A model generated the notes under the pieces. It was not told the DNA's origin. It saw nothing but the letters and a program-made list of their open reading frames with translations, and searched no databases. Both the position numbers and the translations under genes were made by a program. DNA of 64,000 nt, from NCBI GenBank assembly GCA_004369085.1, contig ML210185.1:1-64000 (forward strand). Reading direction: 5' to 3'. Source of the stretch: Coprinopsis marcescibilis. Lineage: Eukaryota; Basidiomycota; Agaricomycetes; Agaricales; Psathyrellaceae. Each line of letters begins with the position of its first letter. Positions within the stretch are counted from its first letter, which is position 1. Shown here in pieces: positions 36,401 to 48,511 of this stretch.

Positions 36401-38195
36401 GGCGAGTCGACTGCCATGTCACTTACAGTTATCAAGGAGACCGGGCAAACAATAAGGACTTTCTTTGCAATAGGACCGGCTCCAGAGTATGGATTTTGTC
36501 CTGACATATCTATTAGAGATGAGGTTACTGGGTCTCGGCCAAGCGACGTACTTAGCATTGTCCAGATGAGGGCTATTGTCTAAAGAATGGGTCAACATGC
36601 GAAGCAGTGTGCCAAAAGTCTACGAACCTGCATCGTTTTCCCGAGTCCCCTGGGAGAACGTGAGTCGAAGTGCGTCCAGTCAAGATGCATCACTCACATT
36701 TCGTCCGCTAGAATGCATCCATTACCTTCGTGTCTGCGAAGACCCATGACACACTCGTACATAAACGACACCCCTGTGTCCCTTTCTGGTTAGAAATACG
36801 AATCATCGAAGATGCTGACACCAATACCGTCGACTTGGTGTCCCCGCATCCTTTTCGCCAAGATAGGGTCGACCACAACAGGTACAACTGGGAAGTTACT
36901 GCAGGAGTTGAAGTAAGTGATGTTGACGGTTCCAAAAGGCTTGCGCATCTCACTTTTTGTTATAGCGTTGTATATGACCTGGAGTTGGTGGTTTCATCAC
37001 CACTGCGCCAGGAGCATCCGGATCATGCCTTGACTGGTCAGCCGGTCGTTAGTGAGTGTTTCCGGAGAACGGACGTACAATGGGCCCTTGGGCTTGGGTT
37101 TTGCCTTCACTACAGAATAGAATGAGGTCGCAGCTATCGATGCCACCGGCTTTGAAGGTTCGGAAGGAGGGTCCAGTTCTTCAGGCTGAGATAAGGAGTC
37201 TTTGCTTCCCTTCAATGAAGGGACCTGGGAGGCTGGAACGCTTGCGTCAAGTTCTATCTCCTTGCCGCCAATGAAAATGCGTAGTCCCGAATAAAGTTCG
37301 CCTTCCTTCCAGTTTGTAGTTCCCATTCTGCGCATGTTTAAGGACGTTTCACTTGTGCTGAGAGGGCATATACTAACAATTTACCATCTTCTGTTGCCAT
37401 CCTTAGCTGGCCGTTAATCCATGAAACATATCCATCACCATCCCAGGTTTTATGCTTTCGGGTTTGTTGCTTTCTCCTAGTAACGGTGGCAGTTAGCAGG
37501 GTATGGTAGACAATGGCGAGTGCAATTACCAGTTGGCCGTCCAGTGGTGTTTCGAAGGGGGTTGTACCACTCTCTTGTCTAGTTGAGGTATATTTGACGT
37601 GCTCCCAGTTTTCAGCAGCGTTGGCTTGGATGTTACTACGGTTGAGGATGCTGCGGCAGGACCGGACATCTTTGGAGGAACAAACTTCGGTTGTCGAGAT
37701 GTCGAGACAACTGCAGGCTGAGCTGTGGTCGACGGGGCTCGTCCGAAGCATGTACCCGACATGTACTCGTTCCTAGATATTTGGCAATCGAGCTCAATTT
37801 CCTTTCCACCGATGTTCATGTTCTTTCCCTCGTGTAACGGGAAATCTAACTTTCCTCCTCCAATCCTGACATTAGAAGTGAGCGCAGCGAAGATGCCTCA
37901 ATCTGAGTGCCTACACTTTGTTTTCCGAGTCAAACACGGTACCCTTCCCTGTTGCGTCCGTTACTAGAACCCCATCCCCTTCCCAAGTCTTGTGCTTTCT
38001 GGATTGAGGATTTCTCCTGATGAAATTGTCAGTTTTATTCGCTGGCGCGTCGAATGGCTTGGACTACCATTGGATCATCCAGTGTTGTGGTCCTGTGCCT
38101 GTTCCTTGTTGTCCAAACGAGGTCCTCTTCCGACTGGACAAGTCACTATCTTCGATTTTCCTCTTCAATGGTACAAGGGACCCAAATGGCGGCAT
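33490..38195 (-). CDS. rdh54: Rad54-family DNA translocase Rdh54/RAD54B with tandem N-terminal DUF2439-like domains
   Basis: Rdh54 is a nuclear SNF2 ATPase that works with Rad51/Dmc1 in recombination and removes recombinases from DNA. The start is ATG at 38195 (MPPFGSLVPLKRKIEDSDLS). Two copies of an N-terminal module follow: RKHKTWEGDGVLVTDATG with NIGGKEIELD, then RKHKTWDGDGYVSWINGQ with FIGGKEIELD. The helicase core has motif I GLGKTMQ split from CILADEM by an intron near 36670, motif II ICDEGHRLKSANNKT, motif III RRIILSGTPIQNDLSEF, and the C-terminal lobe (EKCVLVSHYTSTLNILEAF, DGQKRHVFIYRLVTAGTIDG). The C-terminal exon has a Cys pair (LLDCTCNSS) and an acidic end (DVPNDEAEDEGVVE), with TAA at 33490-33492. 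There are many short introns (20 or more); several exons around 34100-35000 are very short and I did not resolve every junction. Confidence 0.88.
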
Positions 38196-38382
38196 TTTGG
38201 CGGATGGTGTTGTGGCAAGAAACAGGAGGGTGACTACTCAGCGCTTTACCGCGTGATGTGACAAACGCGATCAGACGCGTCGGCGCGTCGTATCTTCCAA
38301 ATTCAACATCAATCGGTATAAACATGTATTAGACTTCGTATTGACATTAATATTACATACGAAACAGATGCACATGTGAATA

Positions 38383-39878
38383 CTAATCCAAATAACTGTT
38401 CCTACCTAGTGCTAGATCCTCCAAACTCCATTTTGGACGAAGCTCAATTTCGTATTCGTCATAATCTTTCAGCAAGAACCGGCGCATTGAAGCCCATCCA
38501 ATCATGGCAGCATTGTCTGATCGTCAATAATTAAGAGCTATACCCAACGACTCTCGAAAGCGCACCCACCAGTACATAGGTTAGGAGGCGGAAACACCGC
38601 CTTCACTGGCATATCAGGATCCAGTTCCTTCAGACATACGTTGAGACTAACCCATTGCAGGTCCTTGTCAGCGTGCTATCATGCAAGTGCCCCAGAAATA
38701 CGTACCGACTTCGCAGTCTTTGATTGCTTGCAACCCCACCGCTAACAACGAGGTGACCAACGCGTATGCTCTGAGATTGGCACCAGTTGTGGGCGAGCCG
38801 TATTTTGTCATCGAGTTGCGAAAACGCCGCGTCCTGAAATGAGAAAGCTAACGCCTTCCGGCGATCCTGGCTGAGTTGCTCTAGCCCACCCCCATTACGC
38901 AAGTAGCGTTCGACTTGAGAATGGACGCCGGAGAACGAGAATTCCATCTTTCCACGCATTGTGGGATTTCCTAGGGAAACCTTGTCGCCTTCCGGCACAT
39001 CTTTGCAATATTCCTCAAGTGCATGGCCAGGTCCGAGATGTGTCCACGGGATGGCCAACAGTGCAGAAACTTTGTCGATGACCCGACCAATTGCTTGGTC
39101 TGCAGTATTAACAAGAATCTTAAACTTGACGTCACTTTCTGCCAACAGTATCATGGTATGTCCTCCAGATATGAGTAAAGTGAGAAAGGGGAATTGAGGC
39201 GCCTCGGCTGTGTCTGAAGTGAGCAACGGAGTTAGGGCATGCGCTTGCTACAGAAAGAATAATGGTCATGAGCACCCAGAATTTCGCTGACGAGAGATAA
39301 CCTGGCAAACCATGTGATGGACGCCCACAAGAGGCTTTGCGAGAGCTGCTGCAAGCGTTTTCGCAGCATTCATTCCGACGCTGAGGCATCCGTTCATTCC
39401 TATATCCTTCGACTGTAATGACTAGAGGGTATACGGAAAGTTGAGCAGACATACCAGGTCCCCTTGTGAAGGCTATCCCGTCGATATCACGAACAATGTC
39501 CACCTGAGCTTCCTGCAAAGCGCGCCTGACGGCTAGAGGCTAGTGACATCAGTATCCCTCGGTTCTGGCCAGACACAAGGTCGTACTAGCTAACCATGTT
39601 CCTTTGATGAGCTTGAATAGCAGTAATTGGCTCTATTCCGCCATATTTTTCGTGTCTATCTTCAATGAGCTCAGCTGGACCATATTAGTGCGGGGACGGA
39701 CTCACAGAGTCAATTGCTTCAAAACTACGCTGGAAAGAATTTTCCTCGACGAAGTGACGACTGCTGCGCAGGTGTCATCTGCAGATGATTCGACTGCTAA
39801 AACCGTGAACGTGGATATACGTATCGGTGTTCTAATGGACTGGCGAGCACGGGCACGAGGGTGTAAGAGGCGAAGCAT
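38383..39878 (-). CDS. qri7: Mitochondrial tRNA N6-threonylcarbamoyladenosine protein, Qri7/TsaD type (ASKHA fold)
   Basis: Qri7 transfers threonylcarbamoyl to A37 of ANN-decoding mitochondrial tRNAs. The start is ATG at 39878; MLRLLHPRARARQSIRTPIR is a clear mitochondrial presequence, which separates it from cytosolic Kae1. Motifs are LAVESSADDTCAAVV (phosphate loop 1), ITAIQAHQRNM-like sequence, RGPGM, GVHHMQAHALTPLL (the metal-binding HHxxAH), LISGGHTMILL, GRVIDKVSALL, and HLVVSGGVASNQRLRS. The C-terminus is spread over two small exons: DLQWVSLNVCLKELDPDMPV, FPPPNLCT, then after a 53-base intron DNAAMIGWASMRRFLLKDY. This exon includes the conserved CTDNAAMIGW. The stop is TAG at 38383-38385. 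It is divergent from the TORC2 subunit gene with 136 bases between starts. Confidence 0.93.
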
Positions 39879-40014
39879 AAGGTTGAAGCCAAGAGGGTCA
39901 AAGAAATTGTTGGCATGACCCACAGGGGAAATAGCCTCCGACGACGGTTGCCCTTGGTCACTACGAGCTCGTCTTCCTTTCCCTTTGTCGTTGCTCGAGA
40001 TATCGATATCGACA
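39879..40014. promoter_or_regulatory. Divergent promoter between qri7 and the TORC2 subunit gene
   Basis: The 136 bases separate the two start codons. TATCGATATCGACA directly precedes the plus-strand ATG. No defined operator was recognised. Confidence 0.4.
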
Positions 40015-42112
40015 ATGTGGAGCTCAACATATTCCTCTCGACGATCGCACGAACAACCACACAATGAGAGCAAGAACAGTCGATCGTCGTCGCCAGGCGA
40101 GGCGTTGGACTCGCACCGTCGCACTTCGAGCGAAGCAACCCCACGTCCAACACCTGCCAATACCCGCTTCCTCACCGCCTCAAATGATCAGGATGGCAAC
40201 AAGAATGTTCTTGCGCCACATTCTGCCGATGTCTTTACGAGCTCGTCGAAGCGACTCGGCTTTCTTGCAGACAAATTGTCCTCGTCCCTATCTGGAACTG
40301 TGCATAACCAAAAGAATCAGACTCAGTTGCTACTTCCACACGGCCATTCAAGAGGTGACTCCAGCGCTACCTCGGTTTCCTTGTCGCCGTCAACAGCGCC
40401 AATGGCCTCCTCAGCAAGTTTGGCGAATGCCGCCAAGGCGCATACGTCGCCGTCAAAGGTACTCAGTTCAATTCGTCTAAGCAGGGAATTGGTCTGCATC
40501 TGAGGGTCCAATTGTCTAGCAGCGGACCTATGATCCAAAGCTCGTTACTCGAGAAATGCATCGGTTGGGGAACATGTCTCAATTATCGTCCTTGGCCCCT
40601 CAGCTGTCCTCAGCTCCGTCGGCAACATCCCTTTCCTTACCCCCTCCAAGCATGTCGCAGGTCAGCCTGGCCTCAACATCAACTACAGACCCATGGGGCT
40701 CCCTCCACGTCCATGTGCTGCCACTATTTAACGGGGAGCCTCTCAGAATCCCTATGTGAGTTATTTGAAGCATGGATGGAGCTTTGGAACATTTATCCCT
40801 CTCGATCAGTGAGGACCTGAATACGCTCGTCAAGAACCACATCTCCACTGTTGTTTCTTCTTCGCCGTCACGAGCACTGGCGAAATTGGAAAATGATGCC
40901 TCAGAGCTCATTGCTTCGGGAATGGTCACGTTAAATGCCAAACTGATGGGTGTAGACGACGAGAAATTGGTTGCTCGTTTGGTTGAAACATGGGGATTCT
41001 TTTGGGATCAAATATTGACCTATGTAGAAGGTGTAAGTAAAATAGAACAGCTGTTTACAAAGTCCATGCTAAACATTGGTGAACAGGTTCTCCTACCGCT
41101 TCAGACAGACCCCACTCTGAACTCCCTTTCGAGAACCTCGAAACAGCATCACAGAGCGACCTCCCCCGTACGGACAACTGGCCATGGTCCACAAGCGTCC
41201 AAGTCATCTGCCCAGCTAATAAATGGAACCCCGACAATAGATGTACGGACTGTGGCCCTCAAGTCATTCCGCGATCGCGTCGTATATCCTTTGTACCCTC
41301 GACTCCATGCCCGGCTTTCACTGCCAAATCGGCAAGATGTCTTTCAAGAAACTGGTGGTTACCAACAGCCTAGACTACAACAGATGTAAGGCAGCCACTC
41401 CATTCACGGCTCCCATGTCCTCATATTCCGCTCAGGCTTCTTGTGCTATCAGCTCAGAGTCGACAGCGTCCCGTCGCGATGTCTCTGACTGCCCCTGTCC
41501 CGCAGCCCACTCCAGAAGAAGCAGCCATCTCTGATCTGTTGCATCTTGTTCGGAATCCACATCCTCAGACAAGCGCACGAAAGCAACCCTTCAAGACGGG
41601 CTTCCAACCAAGGACGCCGAGTTTCTTGTCAGGGGGACTGCCTCGTGACAGGCGCGGACGTATCGCGAAGAAGAAGACTACCGGTCCAAGCGACTTGTCA
41701 ACTGCTGTTGGTCCCTTCGACGACGACGATCTCGGAGATGATACCCCCCGCCATGGCTTATCTTCTGGAACCTACGTTCTTGATATTGACCGCGAGAAAG
41801 AACGGGAAATGTTAGAAGCTCTAAGGTGATCAATCTGACAGTTTCCATTTACAATCCCATTGACTCAACGACGTGTAGGAGTCCCGAACCAAACACGAGG
41901 GCTAGCATTGGCGGCTGGGGTCTGGGAGGAATTCACGAAGTACCCATGAAATCCACTGAGGAGGAGGAGGAGGAAGACGAACTGGACCAAGCACAGGTAA
42001 AGCCCCATTCAATATACCTACCACGACCGTTGCTAATCTGAATTGGCAGGCCGATCTCGAGAGTTATATGGCTAGTATGAATTCGCCAGTGGAACCGAGT
42101 AAGAGAAGATAG
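40015..42112 (+). CDS. bit61: TORC2 subunit of the HbrB/Bit61/PRR5 family
   Basis: HbrB-like proteins are accessory subunits of target-of-rapamycin complex 2, which controls actin polarity and AGC kinases. The start is ATG at 40015 (MWSSTYSSRRSHEQPHNESK), followed by a Ser/Pro-rich disordered region. An intron beginning at about 40459 leads to EMHRLGNMSQLSSLAPQL and WGSLHVHVLPLFNGEPLR. The helical HbrB core reads EDLNTLVKNHISTVV, LVARLVETWGFFWDQILTYV, EGVLLPLQTDPTLNSLS, and VRTVALKSFRDRVVYPLYPR, with the typical W..FW..VLP..LQ and LRSFRD...P patterns. A further intron near 41386 leads to a charged tail (TGTYVLDIDREKEREMLEAL, GIHEVPMKSTEEEEEEDELD) that ends SKRR with TAG at 42110-42112. The HbrB assignment is by motif. 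The acidic C-terminal tail is fungal-specific and not explained. Confidence 0.85.
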
Positions 42113-42671
42113 TTTGGATAACCGTCTTACTTTGTCTGCTTTCCTTATAATTCTATCCAATGCCGGCTGCTCCACATAATTCGGTGCACAAAAGGGCAAT
42201 GCCCACCAAAGTCAAAAGTAACAAATCTTCACCATACCTTGTCCTCTCCACTATCTTTGCACCACCTGAGATTTTTGTAGCCATAGCACTTCCAACCTTT
42301 CCACACGACGACATTCCGTTGACCAAGGTATTCGGGCGCACAACTCACAACACATATATTGTAGGCGAACAGAAGGCGGCCCCAGCGCAGCTGGCGCACT
42401 GCCTCTCCTCGAACTACTCGCATCAGTCATACATAAGAAACGAGCGCAACAATCAAAAGAAAACAAAGAGCTGGGACCGAATAGACGACAGGCCAACGGT
42501 GACAAGGTCTAGCCTTGGCCACTTCCAGCACACTCGCCCAGCCGGTGGCCCAGATCTCAACCGGATCTAGGAATTGGAATTGATAAGTCATTGGGCCAAA
42601 AAATCAAAAACAAGAAATTCGATTGACTTACTGGGGGAGGACAAAGTGAAAGAACGAGCAGCCCTCCTTTC
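42113..42671. other. Convergent 3' spacer between the TORC2 subunit gene and the amidohydrolase
   Basis: This is 559 bases long, unusually long for a convergent spacer in this window. A 136-codon open frame on the plus strand (42160-42570) shows no domain, poor codon-like periodicity and no splice support, and its antisense frames are also open. I could not fold a tRNA, 5S rRNA or recognisable snRNA out of it. I treat it as untranslated. Confidence 0.5.
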
Positions 42672-45375
42672 TCACAGTGTCCCATACACCACCTCGCCAT
42701 CTATGGCAGTGGTGAGAACCTTGGTGGACATGATTTCATTCCCCGGCACGGTCATGATGTTCGCAGACAGCACTACAAAATCAGCAAGCTTTCCTGCCTC
42801 AATGGAACCCAGCTCGGATTCAGTAAAAGATGCATAGGCTGGGTCGAGAGTCATTCCTGTGGTCGCAGTCGGTGAACAAGGCGAACGTCTAGTTCCAGGG
42901 GGTATCCTCACCTTTCAGAGCTTCGCCGCGCGTCAGACGCTGCTCAGGAAACCTATTAGACAGGTGAGAAGGGAGGGAAAAGGTCGTACTCGGATTGTAC
43001 TTACCATCCTTCTGGCCCGTGTGGGGAAGTTCCCTCGAAGGACAAACGAGTGATGGCAGCGTAAAAGCCAGCGAGAGGATTAATGGATTCCACAGGGAAG
43101 TCTGACCCCAATGTGATCCTAGCACCGTCGTTTATGATAGAACGGAAGGCGTACAGCCTCTTAATCCGTTCGGGCCCCTGTAAATATCAAATCTCAGAAA
43201 TGAAAGTAATCTCAAGAGAATGTTGATATCTTACAAGACGATCCTGTGCGTACCACATGTCGCTGATCCTACCAGAGTGAGCAATGAGGTTAACATATGT
43301 CCGTAAGAACTTTTAAACCCGACGAACGCATGTGTAGGCTGAACGCTGGCAATAACTGGACGGCCGTGAGGCGTTATGTCAGATGTACCATCTTCTTTGA
43401 ATTGAATGATTACCCACCTCCGAGTTTGCCCAGGCGCGCCATATCTTCCTTGGTCATCATCTGAGCATGTTCCAGACGAGGTCTTAACGCAGTGACGTTG
43501 ATGCCTTGCAAGACGGACTCGAAGACGTCCAAGAGAGCGCCATTTGCTCTGTCTCCAATCGCGTGGACGTTCTATAGTTGAATTTGACGTTTAGTGTACA
43601 CCGGGGCTTTCGGCGTTGGTGGACCTACAACTTGCCACCCGTCTCGCAAGAACTTGGGAATGACATCACGAAGGACTGCCATGTCGATGCGCATGAATCC
43701 ACTTGTGGAGGGGTTGTCTGCATACGGTTCATATAACTGTCGGATCAGGAATCAGTTGGTGGCGTCCCTAGTCCAATCTTTTAAGAGGCGGTACATACGG
43801 CAGCACCTCCAGTTCTCAATGCGCCTTCCGATCGTTTTAAATGAGCATGCACCTTGAAATAAATGATGGCTCACCGTCAACAAAGATTTTGATGCTGCGG
43901 ACTTGAAGTCGTCTCTCAGGCAGCAAGATATGAGGAATACCTGGAGTGTATCCTGCGGTCTCATTGAAAAACTTCATCCCATAGATCCGGATCTTGGATA
44001 GTAATCTAAGCGGGGGTGTTAAGAGTTACGCCATTGAACTCACAGGCAGTGGTCCCTTTGTTGCTTGGCTGCATGACATTTGAATTTAGCATCCATACAT
44101 CTTAAACTTTCAGGTCGGCACCTTACCCATGGAAAAAGTCCAATGACATTGGGTCCAAACCCGCGTCATGGATAGAGGTTAGGCCGTGTTTATGTGCCTC
44201 TCTGACGGTCACTTTGAAGCGACGCAATAGATCATCGTGGGTAAGCTTAGGTTGCTTCAAGAGTTCCTGCGCGTTGTCGATGAGAACACCTGGAAAGTTG
44301 TCAAGTGAATGCGCCAACAAACGTCGTGGCGAGAAACCCACCGGTTGGCTTTTTGTCGCCATCGCGAACTATCACTCCCCCTTCAATTTCTTCCGGCAAA
44401 GGATAACTAGGCTTGAGGGCCTCAGAGGAAACCCAGAGAGCGTGGCAATCTTTGCTTTGAAGTACAATCGGTCGGCCTCTCAAAATTGGGTCGGAATCCA
44501 AAGCTTGCTAAAGGCGATTCATTACTCAAGCTCAAAGGCTAGCCGCTGTCTGTAGGGAAAGAGCGTACCATGGTCGGCAAGGTGCCATTTGGCCAAACGG
44601 TGTGATCCCAGCCCCCACCAGTAATGAGCCTGGTTTTGTCAATAAATATATCAGAGTTGGACAGGACGAAGTTCCGGACGCGGGTAACAGTTTCTGGAAT
44701 TGTTGCCTCTTAAGAACCGAGGATATAGCGAGCTCAAAACGCGCTCACCCTCGACCGTCTTTGTTCCTTCCAAGGGTAATTGCTGAGTGGCGCCGAACTC
44801 GAGAATATGAGCATGTGAGTCTGTGACCTGAGGTGAGCAAGCGAAAACCACGCATCAACATTTGCCCACCTGAAATGCCGGGAACGACAATTGCTCCATC
44901 TGGGATAATATGGATGGGGAGATCCCAACGCTGTCCGGGAGTACCTTTTAAAATAGTTTTCAGCAAGAAGGAACTATACCATTTGAATTTGACTTGGGCT
45001 GCGGGAGAAAACGGGTCGGGTCACCACTGGAGGAATCATGATCAGGTAGCCTGGAAGCAAACCTAAGCTGCCAACGCTTTGAATCTTGTTGCCAAGGACG
45101 CTAAAGCACTCGACTTGGGGGAGGTCGTTGCTAACGGTGTAAATGGCGTCCTTGCCAGCTGGCGAGCAAATGGCGTATCCAGTGGACGCGTCTGAAGCGT
45201 GGACAAAATCCAACAAGAGTGGTATGGATCCTGCAGTAGCGACCAGAACGACCAAGACAGAGAGCCATTTAATGGATGGGGAGAGGGTCGGACGTTGGAC
45301 GGGTAGATTCTGGGAAGGGGCGGGTCCATTGCCAGTAGGACTCGCAGGGGTAATTTTTTCGTCGTGACGCATCAT
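42672..45375 (-). CDS. Membrane-anchored amidohydrolase family 3 (YtcJ-like) protein
   Basis: This is a metal-dependent TIM-barrel hydrolase of the YtcJ / N-substituted formamide deformylase group; the substrate is unknown. The start is ATG at 45375 (MMRHDEKITPASPTG). A single hydrophobic segment near residue 38 (IKWLSVLVVLVATAGSIPLL) makes it a type II membrane protein or gives a signal anchor. Motifs in order are IIPDGAIVVPGISDSHAHIL (HxH metal ligands), LITGGGWDHTVWP, GRPIVLQSKDCHALWVSSEA, KHGLTSIHDAGLDPMSL, NVHAIGDRANGALLDVFES, RPRLEHAQMMTKEDMARLG (a further metal-site His), and the C-terminal beta domain (LGSIEAGKLADFVVLSANIM), ending DGEVVYGTL with TGA at 42672-42674. There are about ten short introns. 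Typical members are 550-600 residues and this fits. Such proteins in wood- or litter-degrading fungi are often secreted or membrane-bound; a role in amide turnover is inference. Confidence 0.88.
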
Positions 45376-45729
45376 GTCAATACTGTGGTGGAAAGAAAAG
45401 AGTGGCTACTGGACTGCTGTGAATCCACAGCTTTTATACGTGTACAGCCTCTTGCTGACGGTGGAACGTTTATTCATTAAGCGCTCGAGAATCGATCTGA
45501 TGGTTCGAGAAGGCTTCTCACGCATTTTGTACGAAAGGACTCTTTCAAGAAATAGAAAATAAAGGTCGAATCAAGGGGGGGGGGGGCGCTAAATTCTAAT
45601 TCACTGGAAGCGCTCGTCGAGGTGGCATGATCGTGGCGGGATTACATAATCGGTCAAGACGTGGCACCTTGGCGTCACTGTCATCACTTGTCCCATTGGA
45701 CCTTTTCCCTCCTTCAACAGTCAGTCCGA
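45376..45729. promoter_or_regulatory. Divergent promoter between amidohydrolase and hrd1, with a 12-G run
   Basis: The 354 bases separate the two start codons. A run of twelve G lies at 45575-45586. No defined transcription factor site was assigned. Such a G tract is a possible nucleosome-excluding element and a possible sequencing-length error. Confidence 0.45.
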
Positions 45730-48389
45730 ATGCCAGAAAACCAGATTATAAGGCAGCGATTCCAAACACTTGCTCATGTCGTGAACTCTCATAGGCTCTT
45801 GTTCTATTCTTTGGCTTCAGTCACTGCGCTCGTCGCCGTCGTCGTCAATGCACTCAAGAACTACAGCAACTTCTACTCCGTGGCCATATATCTTTCCAAG
45901 AGCAGCCGCAGCGTACTTGTATGACATGTATCAATATTCAACATGTATATTGCTAATACCCTGCTAAAGGCGTTGGCCAATTTTGGATTCCTAATTGCAC
46001 TCCTCTGCGGCCATCTTGTTCAACGGTTGTTCTTCGGGCCCCTACGCGCAAATGAAGTAGAGGTTGGTTGCTCTCGTTCTTCTCAATCATAATTTGATTC
46101 TAATACAACTGCAGAGACTCTACGACCGCCTTTGGTTCTTCATTACAGAATCTTTGCTTGCGTTCACCATCTTCCGAGACGAATTCGACACTTCATTCGC
46201 GTTCATGTTTGGCTTCTTGCTCTTTGTCAAGTCATTCCACTGGCTTGCGAGCGATCGAATCGAATGGGTTAGCTCGCTCGCTGTACTCTCATTTTTTTGA
46301 CACTGATCCCATGTCGTCAGATGGACCAGAGGCCATATCCAGGCCCCCCTCTACTCTTCCATGTCCGCATGATCCTTCTATTTGCCTTGCTCTGGGCAAC
46401 CGATTTCGTCATGTTTGTCTTCACCATCGAACACACGCTTACAGTTGGTGTTGGTGGGATGGTTTTGTTTGCTAGCGAAGTATGTGACTTGTTTCATCCA
46501 TCCATATAAGCCCTGATCGGTCGCCCGTTTTATAGTATGGCATCCTACTCGCCAGTGTCATGAACACTATATCCAAATATCTTCTTTCGGCATATGAATT
46601 GCGTCGTGCAGGACAACGGGGTGGGGAGAACGCTCCTCCTTGGGAAAATAAGAGCATGTGGACCTTTTACATTGAATTGGTCACCGGTATGGAATGTCAG
46701 GTCCAATCGCGCGAATTTTTGCTGAACTCATGGCATAGATTTCATGAAGCTATCCGTGTACCTCGTGTTCTTCACCATCATCCTCACGTTCTACGGCCTC
46801 CCTCTCAATATTGTCAGAGATGTCTACATCACTGCCCGCTCCTTCGTATCGCGTCTTCGAGCGTTGCATAGGTATCAAACTGCCACAAGAAACATGGACC
46901 AACGGTATCCCAATGCAAACGAAGAAGAGCTTGCCGCAATGAGCGACCGAACCTGCATCATTTGCCGGGAAGAAATGGTTTTCCAAGCAACACAACCAAA
47001 TGAACGCGAGGGCCCTAACGTAACGCCCAAAAAGCTTCCATGCGGTCACATTTTTCACTTCTACTGCCTACGATCTTGGTTGGAGAGACAGCAAAGCTGC
47101 CCTACATGGTGTGTTTTCTATTCCATTTCGATTGGTCCATCCTCATGTTATGCATCAGCCGCCGCACCGTACTCGAGGATACCCCTCCTCCAAACAACGC
47201 TGCTGCAGCAGCTCCTGTAGGTGCTGCCCGGTTTAACGCCAACCCTCAAGGAAATAATCAATTTCTCGGCAATCCGATGGGATTTATCAATGGGTTATTT
47301 GCCCCGCAAAATGCACCGCAAAACAATAACGTGCCTTTGCCTAATCCACAAGTCGCCAATCAACCACTGGCGGCCAACGCGGCAAATGCAGCGGGAGAGG
47401 GTGGCGGACCAGTTCTTATTCGCTACGAAGTGCAATATCACGGCCCAGAGCATTCAGGCGTGAACCACCAACCGTCGCCCCATTCTCCAAACCCAACGCC
47501 AACTCTACAGCCAGTCCCTCGGTTCACTGGACACATTGGCCCCAATGGCCTTTGGCAGCCTTGGCCCGTTCACGGTGATCTGAACTTGCAACAACCAGCA
47601 ACGCCCACTGAGCAGACGCGACCAGTGACATCACAAGACCCTCGCCTGGCTGGCGCGAATAGAGAAGCTGGCGAATCAGACTCGGAGACGGACTCGAGCG
47701 ACAATGAGCAACGAATTCCAACATTATCGCCGAGGGAAGCTGCAAGAGCAGCTGCACTTCGCAGACTCAACAGTGCATCAAATACAACCCTAGAGACATC
47801 CACCATTCATCAAACGCCTAACGTGCCCGCTCAAGCATCAACCTCCGCTCGTCGTGCTCCAGATCCCCTATCAAATGGAGCGACGGCTTCTCAGCAACGT
47901 TCTCCATTCCCCTCCTTAATCCCGATTCATGACCTCTCTGCGGCAACCGACCCTTACGCCATGCCCCCTTCCAGTTCCTTGGTCCGATCCAATCACAACC
48001 AAACTCTTTTTGGACAAGGTTTCAACCCATACGGACCGCAGTCAGCTGGTTCTCTCTACCAACCCCCCTCTGCTCTCCAATCAGCAATTTCCGAGTCTCG
48101 CCCTTTGAGTAGCATACCTTCTCACGTCAGCGAGGAACAACTCTCCAGACTCGACCGGTTGACCCGTGAGGCGATCGACGAACGATTGCGTGTGCTCGAG
48201 GGTGTCTCGAATACTGTTTATCGCTGCATAGACGATTTGATGCTACTGCGTAGTGCACTGCCAGTTTCCGACAATATCTCCCAGCAATCGCCAAACGAAG
48301 TCGAGCATAAAGATCCAGCCGGTTTGTCACCTCGGAGTCAGGAGAAACAGGCGGTGAGGCCCGCATCGGATTCTTCCGAGGGCACTTGA
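45730..48389 (+). CDS. hrd1: ERAD E3 ubiquitin ligase Hrd1/synoviolin
   Basis: Hrd1 forms the ER membrane channel and RING ligase for degradation of misfolded proteins. The start is ATG at 45730. Membrane segments are LLFYSLASVTALVAVVVNAL, LANFGFLIALLCGHLVQRLF, FAFMFGFLLFVKSFHWLASD, ILLFALLWATDFVMFVFTIE and LSVYLVFFTIILTFYGLPLN, with family motifs RLYDRLWFFITESLLAFTIF and WENKSMWTFYIELVTD. The RING-H2 domain reads CIICREEMVF, then KKLPCGHIFHFYCLRSWLER and QQSCPTC, with an intron (from about 47108) splitting the last Cys codon. The C-terminal region is Asn/Ala/Pro-rich and disordered, with a helical segment near the end (LDRLTREAIDERLRVLEGVS). The stop is TGA at 48387-48389. Introns are short and GT-AG. 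The length of about 750 residues is normal for fungal Hrd1. Confidence 0.95.
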
Positions 48390-48511
48390 TACACCAAGAG
48401 TCCGGTGACGCCCAAGATGCAGTTAAAGCGTAAATTATTACGTAGTTTTCTGGGTGGTAGCGATGACAATTCTAGTGACATCTAAATGAAAATTACTGGC
48501 CGTGACCTGTC

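Noticed and set aside
42240..42560. Possible snRNA or 5S rRNA in the convergent spacer
   Set aside because: No conserved 5S internal control region or U6-type core was recognised.
42160..42570. 136-codon plus-strand open frame between convergent genes
   Set aside because: It has no domain or splice support, and the antisense frames are equally open. It is probably chance.
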